The notes beneath the pieces are model-generated. The model saw nothing but the letters and a program-made list of their open reading frames with translations, had not been told where the DNA came from and did not search any database. Position numbers and translations under genes: made by a program. 57,738 nt of DNA from positions 1-57,738 of the forward strand of contig JAOHFB010000002.1 of assembly GCA_028097785.1 (NCBI GenBank), read 5' to 3'. Each line of letters opens with the position of its first letter. The stretch's first letter is position 1. Origin of the DNA: Candidatus Pelagibacter sp. (lineage in GTDB: Bacteria > Pseudomonadota > Alphaproteobacteria > Pelagibacterales > Pelagibacteraceae). Positions 1-9,063 of the stretch are shown piece after piece.

Positions 1-805
1 TAATCCATTAACTGCAAAACTAATTGAAGAAATTGGCTACGATGCAATCTATGTTTCAGGTGGAGTGATGGCTAATGACCTTGGTTTTCCAGATATTGGA
101 TTAACCACTTTGCAAGATGTTAGTACGAGATCTTATTTAATTTCAAGAGTAACCAACTTACCAACAATTGTAGATATCGATACAGGTTTTAAATCTTGTA
201 AAGAAACTATTGAAACTTTTGAAGAATTTGGAATTGCGGCTGTTCATTTAGAAGATCAAATCGAAAGAAAAAGATGTGGTCATCTTGATAATAAAGAATT
301 GATTACGACTGAGGCCATGGTTGCTAAAATCAAAGAATGTGTGGCAGCTAAAAAAGACAGTAATTTTAAAATAATCGCAAGATCTGATGCTAAAGGAGTT
401 GAGGGAATTGATAAAATGATTGATCGATGTAAGGCTTACATTGATGCAGGTGCTGAAATAATCTTTCCTGAAGCTCTTCAAGATGAAAATGATTTTGAAA
501 AAGTAAGAAAAGAACTTTCTTGTTATCTGTTAGCTAATATGACTGAATTCGGTAAATCAAAGTTGTTTAATTACCAGAAATTAGAAAATTTTGGATATAA
601 TATAGTGATCTATCCAGTCACTACTCAAAGATTGGCAATGAAAAATGTCGAAGATGGATTAAGAGACATTTATGTGAATGGACATCAAAATAATATTATT
701 GATAAAATGCAGACTAGAAAAAGACTTTATGAGTTGGTCGACTATGAAAAGTACAACTCACTTGATGAAAAAATTTATAACTTTAGTACGGAAGGACATG
801 AATAA
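1..805 (+). CDS. prpB: 2-methylisocitrate lyase, 5' end outside window
   Basis: Cleaves 2-methylisocitrate to pyruvate and succinate, the last step of the 2-methylcitrate cycle for propionate. The reading frame is open from base 2 and gives 267 visible residues; the family is about 295 long, so roughly 25 N-terminal residues lie upstream. The frame reads through NPLTAKLIEEIGYDAIYVSG, so the GTG at 65 is internal and not a start. The active-site block KRCGH (catalytic Cys) and the PEP-mutase/isocitrate-lyase barrel motifs LEDQ and NITEFG-like NMTEFG are present, and their order and spacing match PrpB rather than AceA. The stop codon overlaps the prpC start (TAATG), so the two are translationally coupled. 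Confidence 0.93.
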   Translation, partial: NPLTAKLIEEIGYDAIYVSGGVMANDLGFPDIGLTTLQDVSTRSYLISRVTNLPTIVDIDTGFKSCKETIETFEEFGIAAVHLEDQIERKRCGHLDNKELITTEAMVAKIKECVAAKKDSNFKIIARSDAKGVEGIDKMIDRCKAYIDAGAEIIFPEALQDENDFEKVRKELSCYLLANMTEFGKSKLFNYQKLENFGYNIVIYPVTTQRLAMKNVEDGLRDIYVNGHQNNIIDKMQTRKRLYELVDYEKYNSLDEKIYNFSTEGHE

Positions 806-1929
806 TGAGTGATGATATAAAAAAAGGTTTATTAGGAATAGTGGTTGATGAAACAGAAGTTTCAAAAGTAATGCCTGAAATCAACTCTCTTACTTATAGA
901 GGTTATGCTGCTCAAGATTTATGCGAATATTGCAGATTTGAAGAAGTTGCTTACTTAATTTTAAATAAAGATCTTCCAAACTCAATTCAATTAAAACATT
1001 TTGAAAAAGAAGAAAAAAATAACAGAGAATTATCAAAGAATTTATATGAGATAATTAAACATATGCCAAAAAAATCACACCCGATGGATGTAGCAAGAAC
1101 TGCTGTAAGTGTGATGGGATTAGAAGATAAAGAAACTTCAGACTCTTCGCCTGATGCTAATATGAGAAAGGCTCTTAGAATTTTTGCAAAAACTCCAACT
1201 GCTTTAGCTGCTTTTTATAGAATTAGAAAAGGACAAAAAATTATAAAACCAAAAAAAGATTTATCGTTTGCTGAAAACTTTTTCTATATGTGTTTTGGAA
1301 AAGTTCCTCAAAAAGAAATTGTTAAAGCATTTGACGTATCTTTAATTTTGTATGCAGAGCACAGTTTTAATGTTTCAACATTTACCGCAAGAACTATCAC
1401 TAGTAGCTTGTCTGATATTCATGGTGCAATAACTGGTGCTATAGCAAGTTTAAAAGGTCCATTACATGGTGGTGCGAATGAGGAAGTAATGCACATGATG
1501 AGAAAAATTAAGAAACCTGAAAATGCATTAAAATGGATTAATAATGCTCTTAAAAATAAAGAAGTAGTAATGGGATTTGGTCACAGAGTTTATAAATCTG
1601 GAGACTCAAGAGTTCCAACGATGAGAGAATATTTTGGAAAAGTTGCGAAAATTAAAAAGGATAAAACTTTTGAGAAAATTTACGACATAGTTGAAAAAGT
1701 AATGATTAAGAAAAAGAATATTCACCCAAATGTAGACTACCCTACTGGTCCTACTTACCATTTGATGGGTTTTGATACAGATTTCTTTACACCTATCTTT
1801 GTAATTTCAAGAATTACAGGATGGTCAGCTCATATAATGGAGCAGCACGCTGCTAATAAACTTATTCGACCACTTGCTAAATACAAAGGTAGCAAGCATC
1901 GAAAAGTTATGGAGCTAAATTACAGATAA
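805..1929 (+). CDS. prpC: 2-methylcitrate synthase
   Basis: Condenses propionyl-CoA with oxaloacetate to 2-methylcitrate. The 374-residue length is that of the short citrate-synthase-fold enzymes (about 370-390), not the 430-residue citrate synthase. The catalytic triad is visible: His221 in GPLHGG, His260 in GFGHRVYK, and Asp311 in VDYPTGPTYHLMG. Overlap of the ATG with the prpB stop and the same order as known prp operons support PrpC over a plain citrate synthase, although such enzymes often keep some citrate synthase activity. It ends 12 bases before the convergent nrdB end, with no clear terminator between. Confidence 0.93.
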   Translation: MSDDIKKGLLGIVVDETEVSKVMPEINSLTYRGYAAQDLCEYCRFEEVAYLILNKDLPNSIQLKHFEKEEKNNRELSKNLYEIIKHMPKKSHPMDVARTAVSVMGLEDKETSDSSPDANMRKALRIFAKTPTALAAFYRIRKGQKIIKPKKDLSFAENFFYMCFGKVPQKEIVKAFDVSLILYAEHSFNVSTFTARTITSSLSDIHGAITGAIASLKGPLHGGANEEVMHMMRKIKKPENALKWINNALKNKEVVMGFGHRVYKSGDSRVPTMREYFGKVAKIKKDKTFEKIYDIVEKVMIKKKNIHPNVDYPTGPTYHLMGFDTDFFTPIFVISRITGWSAHIMEQHAANKLIRPLAKYKGSKHRKVMELNYR

Positions 1930-1941
1930 TTTATTAGAAAA

Positions 1942-2964
1942 TTAACTAAAAGCTTCTGTCCAAGTACCTTGAGTTGATGCTTTAGAATATTCTGTGGCAC
2001 GACCTTCAAAGAAGTTCATGTGTTCTACCGCATTAAGCATCGTATCTAACCAAGTTAAAGGGTTTTTCTGTACATCATAAATTGCGTCCAAACCTAATTG
2101 ATCAAGTCTTCTATTTGCAATAAATCTAATATAATCCTTAACTTCTTGAGCAGTTAAACCCTCCATTGGACCCATTTCAAACGCTAAATCAATAAAAGCA
2201 TCTTCATGCTCAATGATAGTTCTACACGCTTGATAAAGTTCTTTTTTAAGCTCAGGCGTCCATGTTTCAGGGTTTTCTTTAATAAAATCTTTAAACAATC
2301 TTATCATAGAATTACAATGCAGAGTTTCATCTCTAACAGACCAAGTAACGATCTGACCCATTCCCTTCATCTTATTGTGTCTTGGAAAATTTAAAAGGAT
2401 TGCAAAACTTGCAAACAACTGAAGTCCTTCAGTAAACGCACTGAATACAGCTATTGTTTTTGCTATATCGTGATTTGATTTAACATCAAAACCTTGCATG
2501 TAATCATACTTGTCTTTCATCTCTTTATATTTCATGAAAGCTGAGTATTCAGACTCAGGCATTCCAATTGTATCTAGTAAATGAGAGTAAGCTGCAATAT
2601 GAACTGTCTCCATTGAAGCAAAAGCCGACATCATCATTAAAACTTCAGTTGGTTTAAACACGTTCATGTAATGTCTGATATAGCAGTTACTTACTTCAAC
2701 ATCAGCTTGCGTAAAAAATCTAAAAATTTGAGTTAATAAATTTTTTTCTGATGCACTTAAATTTTTTTGCCAATCTCTAACATCATCACCAAGTGGTACT
2801 TCCTCTGGTAACCAGTGAATTCTTTGTTGAGTTAACCACGCATCATAACACCATGGGTATCTAAAAGGTTTGTAAACAGGATTGCCTACTAATAAGCCAT
2901 TGTTATTTTTTTGTGGTTGAATAATTTCTTGTTTTATTTTTTCTGCTACTGACATGATAGGCAC
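1942..2964 (-). CDS. nrdB: ribonucleotide reductase class I, beta (radical) subunit
   Basis: Small subunit of aerobic ribonucleotide reductase; houses the di-iron centre and stable tyrosyl radical used by NrdA. At 340 residues it has the full ligand set: Asp88, Glu119 and His122 (METVH), Glu179 (FTEGL), Glu213 and His216 (DETLH). Tyr126, four residues after His122, sits where the radical tyrosine is expected, so this is a radical-type NrdB and not a Phe or Leu variant. The 5' end overlaps the nrdA 3' end by 19 bases, giving an nrdA-nrdB operon read on the minus strand. Confidence 0.94.
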   Translation of the reverse strand: MPIMSVAEKIKQEIIQPQKNNNGLLVGNPVYKPFRYPWCYDAWLTQQRIHWLPEEVPLGDDVRDWQKNLSASEKNLLTQIFRFFTQADVEVSNCYIRHYMNVFKPTEVLMMMSAFASMETVHIAAYSHLLDTIGMPESEYSAFMKYKEMKDKYDYMQGFDVKSNHDIAKTIAVFSAFTEGLQLFASFAILLNFPRHNKMKGMGQIVTWSVRDETLHCNSMIRLFKDFIKENPETWTPELKKELYQACRTIIEHEDAFIDLAFEMGPMEGLTAQEVKDYIRFIANRRLDQLGLDAIYDVQKNPLTWLDTMLNAVEHMNFFEGRATEYSKASTQGTWTEAFS

Positions 2965-4883
2965 TCCTCGTATTCTGGTTCTTCAGTTTTGGTTGCTTTA
3001 TTTTTATAAACGTTGGCCAAAACATCTGTTGATTTTGCATCATTGATATTTTCAGCTCTTTGAATTGATTTTGATCTACAGTAGTAAAGGCTCTTCAATC
3101 CTTTTTTCCAAGCATCAAAATGAATTTTATGTAACTCTCTTTTATGAACGTCGGCTGGTAAAAATAGATTTACTGATTGAGCTTGTGATATATACGGAGT
3201 TCTGTCTCCACTCAATTCAATGATCCACTTTTGATTTAATTCAAATGCAGTTTTAAATACATCTTTTTCTAAATCAGTTAAAAAATCTAAATGAAATACC
3301 GAACCTTGATTAGTTGTGATACCAGACCAGGTTTCATCATCATTTTTACCATGACTTTCTAATATTTCTTCTAAATACCTATTTCGTACGTTAAACGAAC
3401 CAGATAGAGTTTTATGTGTATAACTGTTAGCTGCAATTGGTTCTACTCCAGGTGATGCACCACCACATATAATTGAGATTGAAGCAGTTGGGGCAATTGC
3501 TGTTTTGTTTGAAAATCTCTCTTGATATCCATACTCAGCTGCATCTGGACAAGCTCCTCTTTCTTCAGCTAAATCTTTTGAGGCTTTATTAACTTGTTCA
3601 TCAATTTGTTTAAATATTTTTTTATTCCAGGATTTTGCCATTACAGACTCTAATGGAATTCTATTTTTTTGTAAGAACGAATGAAAACCCATTACACCCA
3701 ATCCAACACTTCTTTCTCTCTCCGCAGAATATTTTGCATCTTTAAATTGGTCTGGAGCTTTTTTTATAAAATCAGTTAAAACATTATCTAAAAATCTCAT
3801 TACATCACTGATCATGTCTGGATCATCTTTCCATTCATCATACTTTTCTAAGTTAAGCGATGATAAGCAACAAACAGCTGTTCGATCTCTTCCATCTTTA
3901 TCAATTCCTGTAGGTAAAGTTATTTCGCTACATAGATTTGATGTCTTAACAGTTAGGTTAGCAAGTTTATGATGTTGTGGAATTAATCTATTAACTGTAT
4001 CGATATAAATAATATAAGGCTCACCCGTTTCAATTCTTGCAGTTAATAATCTAATCCATAAATTTCTTGCAGATATTGTTTGTTGAACCGTACCATCCGC
4101 AGGACTTTTTAGAGCCCATTGTTCATCAGTTTCAACAGCTCTCATAAAAGCATCTGAAAGCAGAACACCATGGTGTAAATTTAATGCTTTTCTATTTGGA
4201 TCACCACCAGTAGGTCTTCTCATTTCAATAAATTCTTCAATTTCAGGGTGATCAACTGGCAAATAACAAGCAGCAGATCCTCTTCTTAAAGAACCTTGAC
4301 TAATTGCCATGGTTAAAGAATCCATAACTTTAATAAAAGGTATTATTCCCGATGTTTTTCCAACTTTACCAATTTTTTCACCAATAGATCTAAGGTTACC
4401 CCAGTAACTTCCAATACCACCACCTTTTGCAGCTAACCAAACATTTTCACTCCAAAGATCAAGAATTCCTCCTAAACTATCTGAAGCTTCATTTAAAAAA
4501 CATGAAATCGGCAATCCTCTTTTGGTTCCCCCATTAGATAAAACAGGTGTTGCAGGCATGAACCATAGGTTGCTTATATAATTGTAAATTCTTTGTGCAT
4601 GCAAATTGTCATCAGCATATGAACTTGCAACACGTGCAAATAAATCTTGAAAAGATTCGTTGTGACCTAAGTATCTATCTTTTAATGTTGCTTTACCAAA
4701 GTCGGTTAAGTTTGCATCTTTGGATCTGTCGATTTTAATTATAATTCCCTTGTCGTTTTGAAAAAGTTCAGTTTCAGTACTTAAAGAAAAAAGATCAGGT
4801 CTATTTCCTTTTGAAACTTCTTTAACATCTGGGCTATATTCAGAGACAGCTTTCTTCAGGGCTTGTGATAGAATCTTATTCAT
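2946..4883 (-). CDS. nrdA: ribonucleotide reductase class I, alpha (catalytic) subunit
   Basis: Reduces ribonucleoside diphosphates with NrdB. Key residues can be placed: redox Cys128 (LPISCFLN), Asn316, thiyl Cys318 and Glu320 in NLCSE, second redox cysteine at 338/339 (VCCLSSLN), and a C-terminal CLSCQ tail that passes electrons from thioredoxin or glutaredoxin. The protein is 645 residues; classical NrdA is about 760 with an N-terminal ATP-cone. Here only about 100 residues precede the catalytic barrel and no ATP-cone pattern is visible, so overall activity control by dATP may be absent. The ATG at 4883 is the first of the operon, with two NrdR-like boxes upstream. Confidence 0.94.
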   Translation of the reverse strand: MNKILSQALKKAVSEYSPDVKEVSKGNRPDLFSLSTETELFQNDKGIIIKIDRSKDANLTDFGKATLKDRYLGHNESFQDLFARVASSYADDNLHAQRIYNYISNLWFMPATPVLSNGGTKRGLPISCFLNEASDSLGGILDLWSENVWLAAKGGGIGSYWGNLRSIGEKIGKVGKTSGIIPFIKVMDSLTMAISQGSLRRGSAACYLPVDHPEIEEFIEMRRPTGGDPNRKALNLHHGVLLSDAFMRAVETDEQWALKSPADGTVQQTISARNLWIRLLTARIETGEPYIIYIDTVNRLIPQHHKLANLTVKTSNLCSEITLPTGIDKDGRDRTAVCCLSSLNLEKYDEWKDDPDMISDVMRFLDNVLTDFIKKAPDQFKDAKYSAERERSVGLGVMGFHSFLQKNRIPLESVMAKSWNKKIFKQIDEQVNKASKDLAEERGACPDAAEYGYQERFSNKTAIAPTASISIICGGASPGVEPIAANSYTHKTLSGSFNVRNRYLEEILESHGKNDDETWSGITTNQGSVFHLDFLTDLEKDVFKTAFELNQKWIIELSGDRTPYISQAQSVNLFLPADVHKRELHKIHFDAWKKGLKSLYYCRSKSIQRAENINDAKSTDVLANVYKNKATKTEEPEYEECLSCQ

Positions 4884-4916
4884 AATTTTTATTATATTTT
4901 GTTATTACGACGAAAA

Positions 4917-4963
4917 CAACTATATGTTGTATGCGCTTAGTGTTAATATACTATATAAACAAT
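4917..4963. promoter_or_regulatory. pair of NrdR-like boxes upstream of nrdAB
   Basis: Two copies of a sequence close to the NrdR operator (consensus ACACTATATATAGTGT) lie at 4917-4932 (CAACTATATGTTGTAT, 12 of 16 matches) and 4948-4963 (ATACTATATAAACAAT, 10 of 16). Their centres are exactly 31 bp apart, three helical turns, which is the spacing known for NrdR box pairs in front of nrd operons. They sit 34-80 bases upstream of the nrdA ATG, where the promoter must be. The nrdR gene itself is not in the window. The A/T-rich background makes single boxes weak; position and spacing carry the call. Confidence 0.55.
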
Positions 4964-5040
4964 TAATCAACAGAACATCTATAGAACGCGACAAAATATA
5001 TTTCAATAAAAAAATTTAAAAAAGGTTAAGTAATCAACAG

Positions 5041-6495
5041 ATGAATCGAAATATAAAAATAGATCCATACGGTTTTAGAGAATATGACGCTCGCTGGTTG
5101 TATGAAAAAGACATAAGCAAGGATGGAATCACGAATCTTGGTAAAGGTTTGGGTACACAAATAAAAAAACATACTCAAAAAGAGAATCCAAGAGTAATCG
5201 TTGGACACGATTATAGATCTTACAGTGAAGAAATAAAAAGTGCTCTTAAAAAAGGCTTGATCTCAACAGGGTGTTATATTGAAGATGTAGGTCTTTCTTT
5301 ATCTCCAATGGTCTATTTTGCACAATTTAATTTAGATGCTGATGCTGTCGCAATGGTTACTGCAAGCCATAATGAAAATGGATGGACTGGTGTAAAAATG
5401 GGTATCAAAAAAGGTTTAACTCACGCCCCAGAGGAAATGAAAGAGTTAAAAGAAATTACCTTAAATGAAAAATTCTCTAATGGTGAAGGTAATGAGAAAC
5501 AAATTGAAAATTTTCAACAAGTTTATAAAGATGATTTAATCAATGGTAATAAGATTAACAAAAAATTGAAAGCAGTAATTGCTTGTGGAAATGGTACTGC
5601 TGGAGTATTTGCCCCTGATATTTTAAGAGGAATTGGTTGTGAGGTCATCGAGCTTGATTGTGAATTAGATTGGACTTTTCCAAAATATAATCCAAACCCT
5701 GAAGATCTTGAAATGCTACATGCAATAGCAAAGGCTGTTAAAGATAATAATGCAGATATTGGGTTTGGTTTTGATGGTGATGGAGATAGAGTTGGTGTAA
5801 TTGATAATGAAGGTAATGAAATATTTTCAGATAAAATTGGTTTATTAATTGCAAGAAACTTGTCTACAAAACATAAAAATTCAAAATTTATTGTAGATGT
5901 AAAATCAACAGGATTATATTCAAAAGATAAGATTTTATTAGAAAATAATTGTGAAACTATTTATTGGAAGACAGGACACTCTCATATTAAAAGAAAGGTT
6001 AATTCTGAAAAAGCATTAGCAGGGTTTGAGAAAAGTGGACATTTCTTTTTTAATCAACCTTTAGGATACGGTTATGATGATGGAATTAATTCAGCTATTC
6101 ACGTGTGTCATCTATTAGATAATCAAAATAAAAAGATAAGTGAAATCATTAATGATCTACCAAATACTTATCAAACCCCTACAATGGCTCCCTTCTGTAA
6201 AGACGAAGAAAAATATCAGGTAGTTGAAGAATTAGTTAATCAGGTTGAAGAAATAAAAAATAACAAAACCCTAATTGATGAACAGGTAATTACGAAAGTT
6301 CTAACAGTTAATGGAGTAAGATTTTCTTTTGAAGATGGCTCATGGGGACTAATTAGAGCTTCTTCGAATAAGCCTTCATTAGTAATCGTAACAGAAAGCC
6401 CAACCTCAGATGATCGAAAGAAGAAAATCTTTGATTTTATTGATGATTTACTCCAAAAAACTGGAAAAGTTGGTAAATATGACCAAAAAATATAG
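5041..6495 (+). CDS. manB: phosphomannomutase / phosphoglucomutase (AlgC/ManB type)
   Basis: Alpha-D-phosphohexomutase that interconverts mannose- or glucose-6-phosphate and the 1-phosphates feeding nucleotide sugar synthesis. All four family signatures are present in order in 484 residues: the phosphoserine loop TASHN with Ser109, the metal loop DGDGDR at 245-250, the sugar loop EKSGH at 330-334, and the C-terminal phosphate loop RASSNKPS. Length and the EKSGH loop favour the dual phosphomanno/phosphoglucomutase type over GlmM (GEXSGH and about 445 residues). It is divergent from nrdA and followed by convergent cell-surface sugar genes. Exact substrate is not settled by sequence. Confidence 0.88.
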   Translation: MNRNIKIDPYGFREYDARWLYEKDISKDGITNLGKGLGTQIKKHTQKENPRVIVGHDYRSYSEEIKSALKKGLISTGCYIEDVGLSLSPMVYFAQFNLDADAVAMVTASHNENGWTGVKMGIKKGLTHAPEEMKELKEITLNEKFSNGEGNEKQIENFQQVYKDDLINGNKINKKLKAVIACGNGTAGVFAPDILRGIGCEVIELDCELDWTFPKYNPNPEDLEMLHAIAKAVKDNNADIGFGFDGDGDRVGVIDNEGNEIFSDKIGLLIARNLSTKHKNSKFIVDVKSTGLYSKDKILLENNCETIYWKTGHSHIKRKVNSEKALAGFEKSGHFFFNQPLGYGYDDGINSAIHVCHLLDNQNKKISEIINDLPNTYQTPTMAPFCKDEEKYQVVEELVNQVEEIKNNKTLIDEQVITKVLTVNGVRFSFEDGSWGLIRASSNKPSLVIVTESPTSDDRKKKIFDFIDDLLQKTGKVGKYDQKI

Positions 6496-6519
6496 TCTAT
6501 AAAATTTAAATTATAAAAA

Positions 6520-9060
6520 TCAATTTTCCAAAGATTTTATATTTATAAACTTGTTTGTTAAGTTTTTGTTGTTTTTCTTTATTTCACTATAGAAATTCCA
6601 AGCGAGTACAAGGATTGGGCTTTTGTTATTTTTTATCTTATTTTTTGAATATATTGGGATATTAACGCCCGGAACATATTTATTATGCTTCAACTTATTA
6701 TCTTCTACTATGAAATCAATTTCTTCAGAAATACCAAAAAAATTTAATGAAGTAGTCGCTTTAGCTGGAGCTCCGTAACCAATAACCCTATTTGATTTTT
6801 TTTTAAGAATTTTGAGATTGTTTAAAACATTTTTCTTTATTTTTAGTATTTTATCTGCAAAAATCTTATAAGTTGAAAATTTTTTAATCCCATAATTTTC
6901 CTCAATTCTTAAAAGTTTGCTAACACTTTTATCTACTTTTTTATTCAAATTTTTACAGACATATATTCTTAAAGAACCTCCATGGGTATTGATTTCTTCA
7001 GCTTTATAAATTTTGCTACCTAAGTTATCAAAGAAATTTTTTATACTTGTTAATGACCAATAATTATAGTGTTCATGATAAATGTTATCAAAAGTCAAAT
7101 CTTTCAAAGTTTTCAATAAATATTGAACTTCAATAATCGCAGTACCATTTTTTGACAAAAGTTTTAATATACATTCACCCATTTCTTTTAAATCATCTGA
7201 ATGAGCAAATACATTTGAAGCAAGAATTAAATCTGCCTTATGTTTAATTCTTTTTAAAGATTTATAGTTTAAAAAATCATTAAGAGTTTTAATGCCTTTT
7301 TTATTAGAAATTTTACATAAATTTTTCGCAGGTTCTATACCTAATAAATTTTTTATTCCTAATTCTTTAAATGGTAACAAACCTACTCCATCATTACTAC
7401 CAATATCAATTATTTGAGATTGTTTATTTAATTTAAATTCTTTAAAATATTTTTTTGACGCTTGTTCGAAATGTGATCTAAAAGATTTTGAAGTAGAAGA
7501 TAAATAATAATAATTACTAAACATTTTCTTTGGATTTACCGAGACAGATAATTGAACATTATAACAATCTAAACAAAAATTTAATTCTAGAGGATATGTA
7601 TCAAATTTTGATTTTTTATTTTTAATTAAGTTGTTAGCTAGAGGTTGAAAACCTAATGAAAGTATTCTTTTCAAATTTTTACTACCACAACATCTGCAAT
7701 CAAATTTATATGAGTACAATAAATTTTTTTTTATAACATCATCAACGAGTTGATAAGGTATGGTATGAGTAATACCATAATTTTTATGCTCTCTTTCTCC
7801 TCTTACTAAATTTAAGAAAATTGAGTCTTTGGTAAACACCATTGTATGAGCTACATTAGGTTTTGTAACAATTAAATCTCCTTCATTTACTACATGAGTA
7901 ACTACCTCTGAATTTTTGGTTATTAAATCCTTATATAAACTTATAAATTGTCCTTTTACTAATAGACATTTTTGTTCTTGTACTGGATGAAAATGATTTG
8001 CTCTAACTGTTCCTTTTTTAGACTCAATATAACCTATCAAATTAATTGGTTCTGGAAGTTCATAATTACTTATCTTTCCTCTTGTATCGATAAATTCATT
8101 TTGACCTTTAAAAATATGTTCTAAATTATTTTCATTTTTAACAAATTTCCAATTTTCAACCATTTCTTTTACAGAGTTTTCCAAATTATATATAAATTTA
8201 AAACCTGTTTTTAAAAGCTTTTTGTTGGATAGAGTATATCCCAAATTAGGAGTCGCATCTTTTGTGATAATTAATTTTATTTTTGGATTAATTTTTTTAC
8301 AAAGTTCAGCTACTTTTTTAACTGTTGTTTGTTCATTAACTAAGTGAAAAGTTTCATTTTTAATTTCTGTATTATCTTCAACAAACTTCATACATCTAAC
8401 TACATCTATTATAGAAATTAAGCTTTTTAACTGTTTTCCACCTGAAAATAATTTTATTACTCCATCTTGAGATGTAATCTTTGAAAATAAATTTGGCATA
8501 ATGTTTATTCTCATCGTATCAAGAGAATATCCATAAACAGAACCAAGACGTAAGATTACATGATTTTCATGATTTTTCTTTATATCAACTTCGTTTTGGT
8601 TTTTGCTTTTTGCATACATTAAAATAGGTTTAGTTTTCTCCCCTTCTTTAATATTTTTTTTTGCTTTTTTTAATCCTTCAAAAACTACATGTGTTGATGG
8701 AAAAATTAATTTACATTTTTTAGATATTGAATTTATAACGTTATTAGTTCCTTCTATTGCTATGGACCTAATTCTTTCATCAAGTTCTGAATTGGCTTCA
8801 GTTTTTACATAGGCAACATCTGTTACTCCAGCTAAATGATGAACAACATCAGCCTCATTTAAATGTTTATTCAAAAAATCCTTATCAAGAATATGACCTT
8901 GAAAAAATTCAATATTCCACTTTTTTAATTGATTTATTCTTTCTGATATAAACCGGCTATCTATAGCAATAATTTTATTTTTCCAACTTTCCCCAGAATA
9001 AATTCTTGAAAGTTCAGTTCCTAGATATCCTAACGCACCTAAAATTACTATTTTTTTCAT
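6520..9060 (-). CDS. three-domain sugar enzyme: SDR reductase - cupin - C-methyltransferase
   Basis: An 846-residue fusion, probably acting on nucleotide deoxysugars. Residues 1-305 are an extended short-chain dehydrogenase/epimerase (GALGYLG at 8-14, Tyr149 and Lys153 as the YxxxK pair). Residues 320-440 form a cupin with metal-type ligands His356, His358 and His405, similar in arrangement to the C-terminal half of CapF/WbjC. Residues 450-846 are a sugar C-methyltransferase: zinc finger Cys455/Cys458 and Cys496/Cys499, SAM loop DIGSND at 552-557, active-site block YHEHYNY at 661-667, and the C-terminal GYGAPAKATT motif at 761-770. These units are usually separate proteins. Long A/T runs suggest lower G+C than its neighbours. 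Confidence 0.8.
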   Translation of the reverse strand: MKKIVILGALGYLGTELSRIYSGESWKNKIIAIDSRFISERINQLKKWNIEFFQGHILDKDFLNKHLNEADVVHHLAGVTDVAYVKTEANSELDERIRSIAIEGTNNVINSISKKCKLIFPSTHVVFEGLKKAKKNIKEGEKTKPILMYAKSKNQNEVDIKKNHENHVILRLGSVYGYSLDTMRINIMPNLFSKITSQDGVIKLFSGGKQLKSLISIIDVVRCMKFVEDNTEIKNETFHLVNEQTTVKKVAELCKKINPKIKLIITKDATPNLGYTLSNKKLLKTGFKFIYNLENSVKEMVENWKFVKNENNLEHIFKGQNEFIDTRGKISNYELPEPINLIGYIESKKGTVRANHFHPVQEQKCLLVKGQFISLYKDLITKNSEVVTHVVNEGDLIVTKPNVAHTMVFTKDSIFLNLVRGEREHKNYGITHTIPYQLVDDVIKKNLLYSYKFDCRCCGSKNLKRILSLGFQPLANNLIKNKKSKFDTYPLELNFCLDCYNVQLSVSVNPKKMFSNYYYLSSTSKSFRSHFEQASKKYFKEFKLNKQSQIIDIGSNDGVGLLPFKELGIKNLLGIEPAKNLCKISNKKGIKTLNDFLNYKSLKRIKHKADLILASNVFAHSDDLKEMGECILKLLSKNGTAIIEVQYLLKTLKDLTFDNIYHEHYNYWSLTSIKNFFDNLGSKIYKAEEINTHGGSLRIYVCKNLNKKVDKSVSKLLRIEENYGIKKFSTYKIFADKILKIKKNVLNNLKILKKKSNRVIGYGAPAKATTSLNFFGISEEIDFIVEDNKLKHNKYVPGVNIPIYSKNKIKNNKSPILVLAWNFYSEIKKNNKNLTNKFINIKSLEN

Positions 9061-9063
9061 TAA

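Noticed and set aside
65..67. GTG start for prpB
   Set aside because: The frame is open upstream to base 2 and codes for conserved PrpB residues, so the gene is cut by the window edge.
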